Assembly (NCBI GenBank): GCA_020446285.1
Contig: JAGREZ010000380.1
Coordinates: 1,094-9,584, forward strand
Direction of reading: 5' to 3'
Source of the DNA: Geminicoccaceae bacterium
Lineage (GTDB): Bacteria; Pseudomonadota; Alphaproteobacteria; Geminicoccales; Geminicoccaceae
Length of the DNA: 8,491 bases
The translations under genes and the position numbers were made by a program. Positions 7,256 through 8,491 of the stretch are shown piece after piece. The notes beneath the pieces are model-generated. The model was not told where the DNA came from. It did no database searches and saw only the letters and a program-made list of their open reading frames with translations. The stretch's first letter is position 1. Each line of letters begins with the position of its first letter.

Positions 7256-7286
7256 TTGTCCTTAACGTCCGGTTAAGGCATAGAAA
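7256..7286 (+). promoter_or_regulatory. Candidate galM promoter with inverted repeat in the spacer
   Basis: TTGTCC (7256-7261) resembles a -35 element, and CATAGA (7279-7284) or TAGAAA (7281-7286) a weak -10 at 17-19 bp. Inside lies a perfect inverted repeat, CCTTAAC (7260-7266) and GTTAAGG (7272-7278) with a 5-bp spacer. It occupies the space between the two promoter elements, the classic site for a repressor operator. The resulting galM leader would be about 60 nt. The repeat lies between divergent genes and could also influence the sulfotransferase gene, for which I could not identify promoter elements. Confidence 0.35.
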
Positions 7287-7352
7287 TTTGCCGCAAGCGC
7301 GGGACCGGCCCGGCGAGAACCGTTTCCGGCACGAACAGGAGAGGAAGCGCAC

Positions 7353-8351
7353 ATGGCGAATGTCACTCAATTCGGCCGGTTCGAGGGTCGCGACGTCCAT
7401 CTCCACGAACTCGCCAACGCCGCCGGCATGGTGGCGAAGGTGATGGACTGGGGGGCAACGCTGCAATGCCTGCAGGCACCGGCAGGGGGCAAGCCGCGCG
7501 ACCTCGTCCTCGGCTTCTCCAGCTTTGACGACTATCCGGCCCGCTCGCCCTTCATGGGGGCCACATGCGGCCGCGTGGGGAACCGCATCGCCAATGGCCG
7601 CTTCGTCCTCGACGGCCGGGATTACGAACTGCCGGTCAACGAGGTCGGCAACGCGCATCTGCATGGCGGCATCAAGGGGCTTACGCGGCGCGTCTGGACC
7701 GTCGAGAACCATGACGAACGTTCGGTGACCTTGTCCACGCGCTCCGCCGACGGCGAAGAAGGCTATCCGGGAAATCTCGAGGTCTCCTGCCGCTACACGC
7801 TCACCGACGACAATGCGCTCGAGATCGAGATGAGCGGACAATGCGACCGGCCGACGCCGCTCAATCTCGTTCACCATACCTACTGGAACCTGGACGGCGG
7901 CGGCACCGTCGACGCACATCGCCTGCAGATCGATGCCGATGCCTGGCTGCCGACCGACGAGGCGCAGATCCCCACCGGCGAGATCGCCGCGGTGGACGGA
8001 TCGCCGTTCGATTTCCGCAACGCCAGACGGGTGGATGAGGTGCCGGGCGGACGTATCGACAATGCGCTGGTCCTCGAGCCGGCCCGTGGGCTCCGGCGCG
8101 TCGGCGAACTCGTCTCCGGCGACGGAAACTGCCGCATGACGCTCTTCACCGACCAGCCGGCGGTTCAGGTCTACACCGGCTACAAGATGGATATCGAGGC
8201 GAGCGACGGGCGGAAATTCCCCCCGCGTTCCGGTATCTGCCTCGAGACCGAGGGCTTTCCCGACGCGCCCAATCATCCGAACTTCCCGAGCATCATCCTG
8301 CGACCGGGTGAGACCTATCTGCACAGGATGCGTCACGAATTCGTCTGGTAG
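7353..8351 (+). CDS. galM: Aldose 1-epimerase (galactose mutarotase)
   Basis: Interconverts alpha and beta anomers of glucose, galactose and related aldoses, feeding sugar catabolism in the cytoplasm. The 332-residue length is typical of the GalM family. Conserved motifs are present in order: GRVGNRIANGRF (73-84), HLHGG (102-106, substrate-binding His104), NLVHHTYWNLDG (171-182, catalytic acid His175), GGRIDN in the region of the substrate-binding Asp, and LETEGFPDAPNHPNFPS (297-313, catalytic base Glu298). No signal peptide is seen. The ATG at 7353 has a strong ribosome binding site, AGGAGAGGAA at 7337-7346. No galactose, xylose or arabinose genes flank it, so the physiological sugar cannot be deduced. 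It is transcribed alone here, and followed by AT-rich non-coding DNA. Confidence 0.95.
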   Translation: MANVTQFGRFEGRDVHLHELANAAGMVAKVMDWGATLQCLQAPAGGKPRDLVLGFSSFDDYPARSPFMGATCGRVGNRIANGRFVLDGRDYELPVNEVGNAHLHGGIKGLTRRVWTVENHDERSVTLSTRSADGEEGYPGNLEVSCRYTLTDDNALEIEMSGQCDRPTPLNLVHHTYWNLDGGGTVDAHRLQIDADAWLPTDEAQIPTGEIAAVDGSPFDFRNARRVDEVPGGRIDNALVLEPARGLRRVGELVSGDGNCRMTLFTDQPAVQVYTGYKMDIEASDGRKFPPRSGICLETEGFPDAPNHPNFPSIILRPGETYLHRMRHEFVW

Positions 8352-8392
8352 CGGGGACCGTCCCACCCGGCAGAGGTGCAAATCTGTCATGA

Positions 8393-8421
8393 ACATGAAA
8401 GGAATATAATCTATTTCATGT
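8393..8421. promoter_or_regulatory. Inverted repeat enclosing a TATAAT element
   Basis: Perfect 8-bp arms ACATGAAA (8393-8400) and TTTCATGT (8414-8421) flank a 13-bp spacer that contains a consensus TATAAT at 8405-8410. The arms look like an operator for a dimeric regulator. A -35 partner is poor: CTGTCA at 8384-8389 matches four of six bases at a short 15-bp spacing. The target gene would lie beyond the right edge. Confidence 0.35.
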
Positions 8422-8426
8422 ACCAA

Positions 8427-8448
8427 TAAAAGGCATTAATGCCTTTTA
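8427..8448. repeat. 22-bp perfect palindrome, terminator or operator
   Basis: The half-site TAAAAGGCATT is followed directly by its exact reverse complement. As RNA it would fold into an A/T-flanked hairpin with a GGCA/TGCC core and a TTAA loop, the form of a small bidirectional terminator 75 bp past the galM stop. As DNA it is an ideal dimer-binding site. It overlaps the left end of a possible promoter at 8445-8473. Confidence 0.5.
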
Positions 8449-8473
8449 CATAATCTTAACCGGATTTTACTAC
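8445..8473 (+). promoter_or_regulatory. Possible promoter for a gene right of the window
   Basis: TTTACA (8445-8450, five of six to TTGACA), 17-bp spacer, TACTAC (8468-8473, three of six). The sequence around it is much richer in A/T than the genes. The 22-bp palindrome overlaps its -35. AT-rich sequence produces such matches easily, so the call is weak without the downstream gene. Confidence 0.22.
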
Positions 8474-8491
8474 CTACATCACGTCGATTTT

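Noticed and set aside
7185..8426. 413-codon open frame on the minus strand opposite galM
   Set aside because: Antisense shadow of galM; it also overlaps the start of the sulfotransferase gene and shows no family motif.

Overview
The window looks like a stretch of ordinary chromosome from a GC-rich bacterium, most likely an alphaproteobacterium. That assignment is an inference from the strong G/C bias at third codon positions, the protein flavour, and a TTGACA-type promoter in front of pncB. No rRNA, tRNA, CRISPR array, insertion sequence or phage gene was seen.

Layout from left to right. (1) Positions 27-1596, plus strand: mlaE and mlaF, the permease and ATPase of an MCE-type phospholipid (Mla) transporter. 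They form a short operon whose tail collides with the next gene. (2) Positions 1588-4178, minus strand: a compact modA-modB-modC operon for high-affinity molybdate uptake, transcribed right to left. modB and modC overlap, and modC overlaps the end of mlaF tail to tail. (3) Positions 4321-4871, minus strand: an unrecognised gene that is apparently broken by a perfect 8-bp tandem duplication. Removing one copy joins two reading frames into one protein of about 171-180 residues. (4) Positions 4963-6087, minus strand: a compact nicotinate phosphoribosyltransferase (NAD salvage) with its own likely promoter. (5) Positions 6269-7198, minus strand: a sulfotransferase-domain protein. (6) Positions 7353-8351, plus strand: aldose 1-epimerase (galM), divergent from the sulfotransferase. 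A 154-bp intergenic region between them carries a candidate promoter with an inverted repeat in its spacer. (7) Positions 8352-8491: an AT-rich non-coding stretch with an 8-bp-arm inverted repeat enclosing TATAAT and a 22-bp perfect palindrome, probably regulatory for a gene beyond the window.

The genes form separate functional units: envelope lipid transport, molybdate import, NAD salvage, sulfation and hexose metabolism. I see no evidence for an integrated new system. The points most worth a second look are the duplication-frameshifted gene and the structured AT-rich right end.
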